This document shows, one piece after another, positions 9,948 to 18,700 of a stretch of 37,126 nucleotides of DNA. Each line of letters begins with the position of its first letter. The first letter of the stretch is position 1. The notes under the pieces were generated by a model. The model worked only from the letters and a program-made list of their open reading frames with translations. It searched no databases and had not been told where the DNA came from. The DNA lies in contig JAGBEV010000035.1 in the NCBI GenBank assembly GCA_017936785.1, positions 1-37,126 on the forward strand, given 5' to 3'. The DNA is from Lachnospiraceae bacterium. Lineage in GTDB: Bacteria > Bacillota > Clostridia > Lachnospirales > Lachnospiraceae. The translations under genes and the position numbers were made by a program.

Positions 9948-10532
9948 TCACACCGCTTCTGACGGTATGATCACTCTTTTTTCCGTTATGATAATATCTG
10001 CGCAGATATCCGTTTCCTCTGTGGGAACCTCTTCCCTGCATTGAAAATCATAGGCGATTCCCATTTTGATACAATCGGGATGCTTTGCAAGATAGCGGTC
10101 ATAAAATCCTCCGCCATAGCCAAGCCTTTTGCCTTTTTCATCAAAGGCAAGTCCCGGCAGGATCATCAAAGTATCTTCCCTTTTCATTTTTTTACCAAAA
10201 ACAAAAGGCTGTGCATCCTCCGGCGGTTCCAAAATTCCCATAAATCCCGGAATGCATTCCTTTAAATCCCGGATTTCATAAAATTCCATTTCCCTGCCGG
10301 AAACTCTGGGCACAAATACTCTTTTCCCCCTTTGGAAACCACAGTTGATTATGCCGTCAGTTCTAACTTCGCTGCCTGTATACATATAAACAAGCAGATT
10401 CTCTGCCTTTTCAAAATCAGAATGGGATGCAGCAGTTTCCATGATCTTTTGTGCCAGATACAATCGCTCATCAGAGGAAAGAGCTTCCCTCAATTTCTTC
10501 ATTTTAGTTCTCAGAAGCCTCTTTTTTTCCAA
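9948..10532 (-). CDS. 5-formyltetrahydrofolate cyclo-ligase
   Basis: The enzyme converts 5-formyl-THF to 5,10-methenyl-THF using ATP, returning a stored folate to the one-carbon pool. The signature GYGGGFYDRYL, preceded by AFDEKGKRL, is clear near residues 140-155, and the length of about 194 aa is typical. Start choice is uncertain. TTG at 10532 gives MEKKRLLRTKMKKLREAL, which aligns best with known N-termini and has AGGTGA 5 bases upstream. A GTG three codons further out (10541) and an ATG at 10502 are alternatives. With the TTG start it overlaps the preceding DUF896 gene by 29 bases, suggesting translational coupling. Confidence 0.9.
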   Translation of the reverse strand: MEKKRLLRTKMKKLREALSSDERLYLAQKIMETAASHSDFEKAENLLVYMYTGSEVRTDGIINCGFQRGKRVFVPRVSGREMEFYEIRDLKECIPGFMGILEPPEDAQPFVFGKKMKREDTLMILPGLAFDEKGKRLGYGGGFYDRYLAKHPDCIKMGIAYDFQCREEVPTEETDICADIIITEKRVIIPSEAV

Positions 10533-10734
10533 ACTTTTCACCTAAATTCGTTATGGTTCCGTCTTTTTCCTGAATATTGATGTTATCAAGCTGTCCCCTT
10601 AAATTAGCACGGACGCTTGCCACATAATTTTTACGAAGCCTTGCCTGTTCTTCTTTTTCTTCCGGAGTAAGCCCCTCCGGCGTCTGGGATTTGTGATATA
10701 ATTCGTTGATTCTTTTTATATTTAAATCTCCCAT
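10504..10734 (-). CDS. DUF896 (YnzC-like) small protein
   Basis: This 76-aa protein belongs to the DUF896/YnzC family. It begins with the family's helical hairpin, MGDLNIKRINELYHKSQ, followed by LTPEEKEEQARLRKNYV, and ends in a short basic/acidic tail. In Bacillus, YnzC is SOS-associated and of unclear function, so no biochemical role is assigned here. ATG 10734 is preceded by AAAGGAAAG at good distance. It sits 30 bases after proB and overlaps the folate cyclo-ligase start, so it is almost certainly in the proB-proA transcript. Confidence 0.9.
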   Translation of the reverse strand: MGDLNIKRINELYHKSQTPEGLTPEEKEEQARLRKNYVASVRANLRGQLDNINIQEKDGTITNLGEKFGKKEASEN

Positions 10735-10764
10735 GGTTTCTTTCCTTTCCCACACCGTAAATTT

Positions 10765-11616
10765 TCAAACATGTTCCATGGCAGCAACATAATCAGCAAG
10801 ATAAAAATTCTCATCCTTATGGGATTTAAAAAAGGTCCCGATGTCCCTGCCATCCATGATCCTATGTATAATACGCATGTCATCCGCATTGGCAATGATC
10901 ATGTCTGCCCCTGCGCTGGTGGCGATCTTTGCCGCCTGCAGCTTGGTATTCATGCCGCCGGTTCCCACACTGCTTCCTGTGGTCCCTTTGCCCATATCCA
11001 TTAATTCATCGGTCAGCTCATCCACCACACTGACAAACTCTGCATTTGGATTCTGATTAGGATCGTCTGTATACAGTCCGTCAATATCCGATAACAGGAT
11101 CAACAGGTCCGCATCGATCAGCGCCGCCACAATAGCCGAAAGGGTATCGTTGTCCCCAAACTTGATCTCATAGGTGGCAACTGTATCGTTTTCATTGACA
11201 ATAGGCACTACTCCCAGCTTTAACAGCTCTGAAAAAGTGTTGTGGGCGTTAAAACGATTTAAGGGGTCCACAATGGTATTCTTGGTCATCAAAATCTGTG
11301 CAGCCACATGATTATATTCAGAAAAGATCTTTTGATAAGTCATCATCAGCCTTGCCTGTCCGATTGCCGCACATGCCTGTTTGACCGCTATGGGATTATC
11401 GTCCTTTCCAAGATGAACCGCTCTTTTTCCCACGGCAATGGCGCCGGAAGAAACTAAGACAACATCCTTTCCCTGGTTTCTGATATTGCACAGCTCCCTG
11501 ACCAGCACTTCCAGTTTGATATAGTCAAGTCCGCCGGTTTCTTTATGCTGAAGGGAAGATGATCCTACCTTTATGACAATTCTCTGTTTATCCTTGATAC
11601 ACTCCCGTAAATTCAC
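10765..11616 (-). CDS. proB: Glutamate 5-kinase, short form
   Basis: ProB phosphorylates glutamate to gamma-glutamyl phosphate, the committed step of proline synthesis. The 283-aa protein shows the amino-acid kinase fold: IVIKVGSSSL near the N-terminus, LVSSGAIAVGKRA, the substrate-region motif PIVNENDTVA, LLSDIDGLYTDDP and GTGGMNTKLQAAKIA. It stops after the kinase domain and lacks the C-terminal PUA domain of the 365-aa Escherichia coli type. Translation starts at GTG 11616, behind AGGAGGAG. The start overlaps the stop of the upstream FAD dehydrogenase by 4 bases (GTGA). Feedback control by proline is usual in the family but cannot be judged here. Confidence 0.96.
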   Translation of the reverse strand: MNLRECIKDKQRIVIKVGSSSLQHKETGGLDYIKLEVLVRELCNIRNQGKDVVLVSSGAIAVGKRAVHLGKDDNPIAVKQACAAIGQARLMMTYQKIFSEYNHVAAQILMTKNTIVDPLNRFNAHNTFSELLKLGVVPIVNENDTVATYEIKFGDNDTLSAIVAALIDADLLILLSDIDGLYTDDPNQNPNAEFVSVVDELTDELMDMGKGTTGSSVGTGGMNTKLQAAKIATSAGADMIIANADDMRIIHRIMDGRDIGTFFKSHKDENFYLADYVAAMEHV

Positions 11617-13283
11617 TTTTTTTCTCCTCCTAAATCTTCCATCAGGGCAATGGCGACCCGCAGACCGTCCGCTGCCGCAGATGTGATTCCCCCTGCATAT
11701 CCTGCACCTTCTCCGCAGGGATAGACACCCTTTACAGTAATGGCTTCACACCTCTTATCTCTGGTAATTCTCACCGGAGATGAAGTTCTTGCCTCTATGC
11801 CTGCCAGAATCGTATCCTTATGATCAAAATCCGGTATTTTCCTTCCAAACTGTTCCATGCCGTCTAAAAAGGCTTCTTCCAGAGAATCCGGCAGGATTCC
11901 CCGCAGATTGGCAAAGGCATACTCTCCTTTCATACAGGGTCTTATGCTCCCTTCTTCCCGGGAAGCCCGGTTCAGTCTGTAATCCTCAAGCCTTTGCACA
12001 GGTATAACTCCCCTGGCAGCTTCATATGCCTTTTTTTCCAGCTCTCTCTGAAAATACATGCCTGAAAGAGAACCCCGATCTTCAAAATCCTCAGGTGTAA
12101 CGGAAATAATAATAGCACTGTTGGCATTTTCTCCCCCACGGTCACTGTAACTCATGCCGTTGATGCAAAGCCTTCCTTCTTCTGAAGAGGAATTGACCAC
12201 ATAACCGCCGGGACACATGCAAAAGCTGTAAACGCTTCTGCCGTTTTCCGCATGGGCTGTAAGTTTATAGGGCGCCGGCGGAAATTTGCCCAGATTTTCG
12301 CTGCCATATTGGCTGATATCGATTGCCCTCTGGGGATGCTGTACCCGGTAGCCCACTGCAAATGCCTTGGCTTCCATTGGAAAGTTTCTGTCTGAAAGCA
12401 TGGAAAAGGTATCTCTGGCACTGTGTCCGATGGCAAGGACAATATGCCCAGAAAACAGTTTCTCACTGCCGTTTATAACAATTCCCCTGACAGCCATATC
12501 TTTTTCATTTTCTTCCATATGCGCCATATGTCCTGCAGCATCATCTGCACTTTTCCATCCATGGCAGTTTTCCAGCAATATATCTGTGACTTTTGCCTCA
12601 AACCTTACTTCTCCCCCAAGGCGTATGATCTCCTGACGCAGATTTCTCACAATGGATACCAGCTTATCCGTTCCTAAATGGGGCTTTTGCTCATATAAAA
12701 CAGCGGGGTCCGCTCCCATCTGTACAAACAGACTCAAAATTTCCCTCTGATAGCCCAAAGGGTCCTTATTTAAAGTATTTAATTTTCCATCAGAAAAAGT
12801 TCCCGCGCCGCCTTCTCCGAACTGGACATTGGATTCCCTATCCAAAATACCTGTTTCCCAGAACCGTTCCACATCCTTCATTCTGCTTTCCACAGCTTTG
12901 CCCCGTTCCAGCAGAACCGGACGCAATCCGGCCTTTGCAAGATAATAAGCACAAAACAACCCTGCCGGACCTGCACCGATTACCACAGGCTGATCCCCAA
13001 CCTCTTGAAGATCCACCTTAGGAAACGCTACGGTCCTTTCCTCATAAAATGAAATATCTGCCTTTTTACTGTATTTTTTTATTATTTCCGTTTCCCTGTC
13101 ACAGGAAAAAACAACTGATAAAGTATAAAAAACATCCGGCTTTTTTCTGGCATCTATGGATTCCTTTAAAATCCTGACATCCTTAATACTTTCCCCGGAC
13201 AGATGCAGTTGTTTTGCTATATGGGCTTTTATCTGCTCATTCCTATAGCCCGGAGGCATTTTTATCTGATTTATTTTGATCAT
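11613..13283 (-). CDS. Uncharacterised FAD-dependent dehydrogenase (COG2509-like)
   Basis: This 556-aa flavoprotein matches the COG2509 type. It has an N-terminal segment of about 95 residues, then the dinucleotide-binding motif VVIGAGPAGLFCAYYLAKAG and the characteristic stretch NVQFGEGGAGTFSDGKLNT. Later landmarks are GHSARDTFSML, CMCPGGYVV and a C-terminal GEGAGYAGGITSAAADGLRV that closes the FAD site. The substrate is not known for the family. ATG 13283 overlaps the upstream oxidoreductase stop by 4 bases (ATGA), and its own stop overlaps proB, so the three are translationally coupled. It is cytosolic, with no signal peptide or membrane segment. Confidence 0.9.
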   Translation of the reverse strand: MIKINQIKMPPGYRNEQIKAHIAKQLHLSGESIKDVRILKESIDARKKPDVFYTLSVVFSCDRETEIIKKYSKKADISFYEERTVAFPKVDLQEVGDQPVVIGAGPAGLFCAYYLAKAGLRPVLLERGKAVESRMKDVERFWETGILDRESNVQFGEGGAGTFSDGKLNTLNKDPLGYQREILSLFVQMGADPAVLYEQKPHLGTDKLVSIVRNLRQEIIRLGGEVRFEAKVTDILLENCHGWKSADDAAGHMAHMEENEKDMAVRGIVINGSEKLFSGHIVLAIGHSARDTFSMLSDRNFPMEAKAFAVGYRVQHPQRAIDISQYGSENLGKFPPAPYKLTAHAENGRSVYSFCMCPGGYVVNSSSEEGRLCINGMSYSDRGGENANSAIIISVTPEDFEDRGSLSGMYFQRELEKKAYEAARGVIPVQRLEDYRLNRASREEGSIRPCMKGEYAFANLRGILPDSLEEAFLDGMEQFGRKIPDFDHKDTILAGIEARTSSPVRITRDKRCEAITVKGVYPCGEGAGYAGGITSAAADGLRVAIALMEDLGGEKK

Positions 13284-14524
13284 AACCTGCTAAATCCTTC
13301 TTCTCCCACAGCTCCGTGACACCCTGCGATATATCCTGTGGAAAATGCCCATTGGAGATTATACCCGCCGCATTTTCCCACCACATCTAACATCTCTCCT
13401 ACAACATAGAGCCCCGGTATCTTCACTGCCTGTAAATGGGAATCCACCTGATCCAGTCCCACGCCGCCGCCTGTTACCTGACAGAAATCATATCCCTTTA
13501 CCTGTTCTACCGGAAATATCATTGCTGTCATTTCTTTTGCAAACGCCCTGATCCTTTCACGGGGAATACTGCCGGCATTGGCATACTTGTGAAGTCCCAG
13601 CTGTTTTCCGAAATAATCAATCCATTTTTTATGTAAAAATCCTGTCATGGCATCCTCAAAGGACAGCTCTCCAAAATGATGGAGCTGCTTTTCTGCTTCC
13701 AAAGCCACTTCCCGCTCTGTCATATCCGGAAAAAGATTGACATTTACCCTGACGTCTTTCCCTTCCCTCAACGCTTTTGATGCCGGAGGGCTGATCTGAA
13801 ATACCGGAATACCGGAAATGCCGTAATCCGTAAACTGAATCTGTCCTCTGTCCGAAGCCTCAAAATGACCGTCTATATAAAGGGAGGCTTCACCTTCTGT
13901 CCGCAATCCTCCGATGACTTTTAAGCCCTCCCGCTTACAGATCATGGCAGTAAGCGCCGGATAATCCTTTTCTATCCTAAGTCCCAGCTTTTTTGCCAGA
14001 ACAAAGCCGGAGCCGTCTGAACCTGTTTTGGGAAATGATCTGCCGCCGCATGCCAGAATCAGGCTGTCAGCATGAAAATCTCCATGATCCGTACAAACCA
14101 GAAACCCCTTTTCTTTTTTGATCTCTTTAATATAAATATCTGTTTTACAGGAAACATCCGACTGTTTTAACCCACGCCGCAATACATTTAAAACTGTAGC
14201 GGCGGCTTCTGTTTCCGGATAAACATAGGACTCTCTTGTTACCATCATGCGCATGCCCAGTTCACCAAAGAATTTCATCAGATCATTCTGATCAAACTGT
14301 TCTAACACTTTTCCTACCAAAGAACCCTCACGGGAAATACCATAGGCAGAAACACCCATCTGCAGATTGGTCAGATTGCATTTTCCGTTCCCGGTCATCA
14401 GAATTTTCTTTCCAATGCGGTCCTGATGCTCCAACAAGGTAACATGAGCTCCTGCCTGAGCTGCAGCAATTGCCGCCATGATTCCCGAAGCGCCTCCTCC
14501 TACAATACATACAGACCTTTTCAT
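13280..14524 (-). CDS. HI0933/BaiN-like NAD(P)/FAD-dependent oxidoreductase
   Basis: This 414-aa flavoprotein of the HI0933 family also goes by the names BaiN-like and aminoacetone-oxidase-family. The FAD motif is VCIVGGGASGIMAAIAAA at residues 4-21, followed by GKKILMTGNGKCNLTN. LACGGRSFPKTGSDGSG is mid-protein, and the C-terminal cap is GEMLDVVGKCGGYNLQWAF. BaiN in Clostridium scindens is linked to bile-acid dehydroxylation, but most homologues, including in species without that pathway, have no proven substrate, so no bile-acid role is claimed. I chose ATG 14524 because GGAGGG sits 6 bases upstream; a longer in-frame reading to 14581 has no such site. It overlaps the next flavoprotein by 4 bases. 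Confidence 0.9.
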   Translation of the reverse strand: MKRSVCIVGGGASGIMAAIAAAQAGAHVTLLEHQDRIGKKILMTGNGKCNLTNLQMGVSAYGISREGSLVGKVLEQFDQNDLMKFFGELGMRMMVTRESYVYPETEAAATVLNVLRRGLKQSDVSCKTDIYIKEIKKEKGFLVCTDHGDFHADSLILACGGRSFPKTGSDGSGFVLAKKLGLRIEKDYPALTAMICKREGLKVIGGLRTEGEASLYIDGHFEASDRGQIQFTDYGISGIPVFQISPPASKALREGKDVRVNVNLFPDMTEREVALEAEKQLHHFGELSFEDAMTGFLHKKWIDYFGKQLGLHKYANAGSIPRERIRAFAKEMTAMIFPVEQVKGYDFCQVTGGGVGLDQVDSHLQAVKIPGLYVVGEMLDVVGKCGGYNLQWAFSTGYIAGCHGAVGEEGFSRL

Positions 14525-14561
14525 ATATTTCCCTCCATGCACAGATATTAAAATTATACCT

Positions 14562-15287
14562 CTAACTGGAATAAGACTCAAGGAAATTGTAAAGCTCTTC
14601 TTCGTTTTTTATATATTTTTTATCTAAAATCTCCTGCCTTACATCATCAGGCAGCTGGTCTAACAGAATACCCGTGGCAAGATATAATGTTTTCATATCT
14701 TCATGGTAGACACAGACCATGCCGTCACATGCCATTAAATAATAGATTCCCGTATTTTCTTCAAACTCTTCCTCACCGATCTTTTCTATGGGAGACTGCA
14801 TGGTCTCTTCTGTTTCTTCTTCTGCTTCTTCTATTTCTTCCTCTGTTCCATCATTTTCTTCCTTTTGGGAATCTTCATCTGTTCTTTCTTTTATTTCATA
14901 GGTTTTCACTACTACAACCCTGTCATGGGAAAAGGCTGACAGTCTGATGGACTGGATTCCCTTCTGTCTGTCACGCAGGGCAGGGGCTCTTTCCTCCTGG
15001 GAAAGAAGGGAAATCAGTTCTTCTTTGGTTTTTCCTATATATTTTGCCGGGATTTCTTCCACTAAGGATTGGCTTTTGCCGGAATTCAGATTTTGCTCCA
15101 AGATCACATATTCCGTATCACAGTCCGTTTTTGCCGCCCCTGCAGCAGTTTCCTCTACAGGTTCTTGGACGGTGCTGTTTTTGCTGTCCAGATTCCATTT
15201 TTGATAAAAATAAAAACCACCCAGCAGACATGCCGAAAGAATGGTTAAGATCATAAAAGTAAGGCTGATACGATATAAGTATTTCAT
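14562..15287 (-). CDS. Membrane-anchored protein with BofC-like C-terminal domain
   Basis: This 241-aa protein has one N-terminal hydrophobic anchor (about residues 8-29, ILTILSACLLGGFYFY), placing the rest outside the membrane. The middle (about 135-165) is an extremely acidic, Glu-rich low-complexity stretch. The last 65 residues (YYLMACDGMVCVYHED, then LPDDVRQEILDKKYI) resemble the BofC C-terminal domain, seen in many clostridial proteins. BofC in Bacillus is a forespore inhibitor of the SpoIVB protease; a sporulation role here is only suggested. ATG 15287 follows AAAGGAG. The gene lies between the flippase-like gene and the HI0933-like flavoprotein, all in the same direction. Confidence 0.65.
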   Translation of the reverse strand: MKYLYRISLTFMILTILSACLLGGFYFYQKWNLDSKNSTVQEPVEETAAGAAKTDCDTEYVILEQNLNSGKSQSLVEEIPAKYIGKTKEELISLLSQEERAPALRDRQKGIQSIRLSAFSHDRVVVVKTYEIKERTDEDSQKEENDGTEEEIEEAEEETEETMQSPIEKIGEEEFEENTGIYYLMACDGMVCVYHEDMKTLYLATGILLDQLPDDVRQEILDKKYIKNEEELYNFLESYSS

Positions 15288-15339
15288 AATAAACTCCTTT
15301 TATATCAGTATCAGCCCAATTCATCAAATTTATTCAATT

Positions 15340-16995
15340 TTATTTATAAATGCCCATGAGTCTGCCTATGGCTCCAAGAATCTTCCCCTGTGGAAACTCA
15401 TGGAGTTCTCCTTCTTTTACGGCACCCACCACGATCAGCGTAATGGAATGGACCACAAAGGACACTGCAAAAGTGATCACAACAGCCGGAATATTGCCTA
15501 TGGCTTTTCTTAAAAACATACATAATACCGATGCCACGACCACCACTACAGCTGCCGCCAGGGGCATGAGAATATGGTGGACCAGATTCTTTTTATATAC
15601 ACAGAAACGCCCCAAAAACAGGCTGCATCCTGCAAAGAATACAACTGCTCCTATGAGATTGCATAACAGGATATCCTTTACATAATAACAGGACTTTAAA
15701 AACAAAAGCACTGTCCCTATTGTCTGTATAACCAGAGCACCCAGGGCACATCCGATTCCCAGCCATTCCTTACCAATTCCTTTGAGCATAGCCATTTCCA
15801 GAATAGCAAGCCCCCAAAGAACACATACGATGGTTACTAAAAAGAATGGCAGAAATTGTCTGTCTAAAACAGCCGTCTCTGAAAAAGAAGCTCCACAGCA
15901 GATACCCATTACACAGACCATAGGCAATATAAAGCATAAATACTGCTTAATTCCCAGAACGATCCGCATGCCGCAATGATAGATATCGTCTTTTTTCATG
16001 ACCTTTTCCAAATACAGACCGGAAAATTTACTTAAAAGCATAGTCATTCCAAAAGGCAGCAAAAACCAGAATAAGATCAGAATATAGTACATCCATACAT
16101 AATTGGGCCCATTACCCACAGCACTTTGAACAGCCGGCACTTTGAAAAATCCAAAAAACAGGATCTGTTCCAACAGTAATGACCCAAACAGTGCAAAATG
16201 GCGTACAAAAGGTGTTCCGCATGCCGCTAACAGTCCTATGATCTGTTCGGAAAAGCTTTCCTGGCTGCGGCTGGTATCTTCTAAAATCCTGCTTTTCATC
16301 TTTTTGCGAAATGCCTGAAAAAGTGCAAAAAGCCAGACAGCCATCAGAATACATGCTCCGCTAAAGCCTGCCGCTGCGCCGGTTGCGCCAAAGGCACTGA
16401 CTACGTTATCATCATGAAGCAGCTTTGCGTGTTTTTCTCCCATACCCCCTGCCAAAAAAGCAAGACAGATGCTTAATAGCAGATCGGAAATGCCGAAAAT
16501 GATCTTGGAACCACCGTCAGGCATATCAAAATCAAATCCGTCAAAGCACCCCAAAACTGCTGCAGAGAAAAACATAAACGGCAGGGATACTGCAAAAAGG
16601 ATCATGGGAAAGGTTCCATATGCCCCCAGCTTAAAGGTCAGATTTGTGACCCTTCCGGCAATCAGCACAAAAATGAAAAACATAAGAATCCCCAGTGCCA
16701 ATCCTGCCAGAGAACCGGTTTTCATCATCTGCAGGGCATTTTTATATTGATTTCGGGATTTACGGTAACCCACTGCTTTTCCTACCACTTCCCTTAAAGT
16801 TCTTGCAAAAATGAATGCGGTCAGAAATACAAAGGTAAATGTTACCACATAAAAGCTAAGTCCCTGAGTTTGAAATTTTTTATTCAAAAAAACAGTTTTC
16901 AAAAGAACCACAATACAGATCACCAGCCATGCCGCCGCCCGCAGTTTATTTTTACTGATGAAATTCTGATTCTTCACTCTTCTTTGTTCCGCCAT
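15340..16995 (-). CDS. Putative MOP-superfamily (flippase-like) 14-helix membrane protein
   Basis: This 551-aa polytopic membrane protein has about fourteen hydrophobic segments by eye (first at residues 17-29, last ending near 527). It begins with the basic start MAEQRRVKNQNF. Fourteen helices and the overall size fit the MOP superfamily of lipid-linked glycan exporters (MurJ, Wzx, SpoVB types). I see no diagnostic motif, so the assignment rests on topology and composition only. ATG 16995 follows GAGGAG. It starts 12 bases after the ybeY stop, where Bacillus has dgkA-cdd-era. A role in envelope or spore cortex assembly would fit its BofC-like neighbour but is inference. Confidence 0.6.
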   Translation of the reverse strand: MAEQRRVKNQNFISKNKLRAAAWLVICIVVLLKTVFLNKKFQTQGLSFYVVTFTFVFLTAFIFARTLREVVGKAVGYRKSRNQYKNALQMMKTGSLAGLALGILMFFIFVLIAGRVTNLTFKLGAYGTFPMILFAVSLPFMFFSAAVLGCFDGFDFDMPDGGSKIIFGISDLLLSICLAFLAGGMGEKHAKLLHDDNVVSAFGATGAAAGFSGACILMAVWLFALFQAFRKKMKSRILEDTSRSQESFSEQIIGLLAACGTPFVRHFALFGSLLLEQILFFGFFKVPAVQSAVGNGPNYVWMYYILILFWFLLPFGMTMLLSKFSGLYLEKVMKKDDIYHCGMRIVLGIKQYLCFILPMVCVMGICCGASFSETAVLDRQFLPFFLVTIVCVLWGLAILEMAMLKGIGKEWLGIGCALGALVIQTIGTVLLFLKSCYYVKDILLCNLIGAVVFFAGCSLFLGRFCVYKKNLVHHILMPLAAAVVVVVASVLCMFLRKAIGNIPAVVITFAVSFVVHSITLIVVGAVKEGELHEFPQGKILGAIGRLMGIYK

Positions 16996-17007
16996 GGTGT
17001 ACTCCTC

Positions 17008-17505
17008 TTACCGGAGAATATTCAGTTTCTCCATAATTTTATCCTGATGGGAACGCATAACAATTTCCTCATCCTGTTCCATATGATCATAACCCAGCAG
17101 ATGCAGAATACTGTGGACGATCAAAAAGGAAAATTCCCTTAATACGCTGTGTCCATATTCTTCTGCCTGGGAAAAAATTCTGTCTTTACATAAAATAATA
17201 TCCCCTAACAGGATTTCTCCTGTTTCCGGATTAAAATAACTGTTTTTATCCTTACATGCCAGGGAAAAGTCTCCGGGCATTTCGTAATCCACTGCCGGAA
17301 AGGACAATACATCCGTTTCCTTATCAATCCCCCGGTACTCCCTGTTATAGGTACGGATACCTTCTTTATCCGTGATCAAAACATTGATCTCCGCATCATA
17401 GGGACAGCCTTCATACTCAAGAGCCCCTCGAATGACCTGATCCACGGTTTCCTCTATGGAAAAGGAAAATGTGTCTTCTGTTTCGTTCTCAACGTAAAAA
17501 GTCAT
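17008..17505 (-). CDS. ybeY: Endoribonuclease YbeY (rRNA maturation factor)
   Basis: YbeY is a zinc-dependent endoribonuclease needed for 16S rRNA 3' maturation and ribosome quality control. The 165-aa protein ends with the metal site HSILHLLGYDHMEQDEE, whose three histidines follow the HxxxHxxxxxH spacing. The residue after the first histidine is Ser, where the usual family motif has Gly. Upstream landmarks are YNREYRGIDKETDVLSFP and GEILLGDIILC. ATG 17505 has GGAGGAG ten bases upstream; an earlier GTG-like extension (to 17526) has no better site. It overlaps the 3' end of the HDIG gene by 17 bases and is in the conserved phoH-HDIG-ybeY order. Confidence 0.95.
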   Translation of the reverse strand: MTFYVENETEDTFSFSIEETVDQVIRGALEYEGCPYDAEINVLITDKEGIRTYNREYRGIDKETDVLSFPAVDYEMPGDFSLACKDKNSYFNPETGEILLGDIILCKDRIFSQAEEYGHSVLREFSFLIVHSILHLLGYDHMEQDEEIVMRSHQDKIMEKLNILR

Positions 17506-18700
17506 AATACAATTTCTCCTCCGCAAACCCCTTTTTGATCTGACAAAGCTCCTCCATGGTCAATGCACAATGCTCAAAATCACCGCTGTCCATTTTCTTT
17601 TTGATAATAACATCTACGATCTTATCATAATCCAATACGGCATTTCTGTCCTTTGTAAAAAGATAGGAGACGGAAGAAACCACTGCATCGGAAAGCTGTA
17701 CTACTGCCGCTTCTTTGGACATCCCCGGCATATTTTTGATTCCGTACTCCTTTAAAAGCCGAATCAGGGGCACCGGAAACTTATGGGCAGTTCCCACGAG
17801 AATGGTATTTTGTATGGAATCCCTGCCCTCTATCAGCCCGATTTTGTGATAATAACCTCCTGCCTTTGCCAGAGTTGGATCAATCCCGATCCTGCGGGAG
17901 ATCTTTTCTGAAAGGTATGCGGTATGTATGGCATGAAAATAAGCCTCTCTGCTGATTCCTTTCAGCTCCGTCAACAGCGGATATTCGGGGTCATTGATCA
18001 GAGCAAACTTTTTATCATCCCTGTAAATACAAAATACACCTAACAATTTCAAAACCGTAAGCAGTCCCACAAACGCTGCAAACAAACGAATCCCTGTGTA
18101 TAATAAAGCGTCTCCCAAAGCCTGTCCATCCTGGGTCATGACAAAAAACAGGCTGTAGCTGACAAAATCCCCAACAAGATAGGCGAACAGGATTCCCCCA
18201 TACCGGAAATGACGGTCCAGACTCATAAACATCAGTGCCCCTAAAAGTCCTGTCACTAACAGCACGATCACCTGTGCCACATCCAGACTGTTTATGATGC
18301 AATATTGCAAAACCAATGCGCCATAAGTAACAAGCCCGCAAAAACCCCCTGAAAAAACCGTTAAGATAATTGCCGCCGCCGAAAGGGGCGCTGCCAGATA
18401 AGGCACCTCTCCCATTCCTGCCAAAAAGACCACAGACAGGCAGACAATTACGGAAAACCTTCCCATACACCCCTGATTCCAGGGAAAAAGCGCCATTTTC
18501 CTCTCAGCCGTACAATAGGAAAAAACAATCAGAAATGACATCAGGACTGAAAGGAGCAGATTGCGGTAAAGCACAAAAGTCCGTACCTGATGCAGACTGC
18601 CTGACAGAGCCGTCCACAAAAGCCCCATCAATAAGATCATGACCGAAAAAGCGGTCTGTGATAATATACTCCTTTTTCTATCCTTCAAACGTCCCTTCAT
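17489..18700 (-). CDS. Reduced HDIG-type membrane protein, HD site degenerate
   Basis: This gene holds the place of yqfF/pgpH between phoH and ybeY, but at 403 aa it is little more than half the size of PgpH c-di-AMP phosphodiesterases. The extracellular 7TMR-HDED part is missing. About seven membrane segments span residues 15-225, followed by a cytosolic HD-like domain. The first His is kept (YFHAIHTAYLSE, H256) and so is a late Asp (QLSDAVVSS, D338). The hallmark His-Asp pair reads His-Lys (GGYYHKIG, residues 285-286), and the segment carrying the middle histidines is shortened. It is therefore probably not a working phosphohydrolase. ATG 18700 overlaps the phoH stop by 4 bases. Confidence 0.85.
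   Translation of the reverse strand: MKGRLKDRKRSILSQTAFSVMILLMGLLWTALSGSLHQVRTFVLYRNLLLSVLMSFLIVFSYCTAERKMALFPWNQGCMGRFSVIVCLSVVFLAGMGEVPYLAAPLSAAAIILTVFSGGFCGLVTYGALVLQYCIINSLDVAQVIVLLVTGLLGALMFMSLDRHFRYGGILFAYLVGDFVSYSLFFVMTQDGQALGDALLYTGIRLFAAFVGLLTVLKLLGVFCIYRDDKKFALINDPEYPLLTELKGISREAYFHAIHTAYLSEKISRRIGIDPTLAKAGGYYHKIGLIEGRDSIQNTILVGTAHKFPVPLIRLLKEYGIKNMPGMSKEAAVVQLSDAVVSSVSYLFTKDRNAVLDYDKIVDVIIKKKMDSGDFEHCALTMEELCQIKKGFAEEKLYYDFLR

Noticed and set aside
13280-14524. Bile-acid 7-dehydroxylation role for the BaiN-like protein
   Set aside because: The family is widespread beyond bile-acid converters and no other bai gene is in the window.
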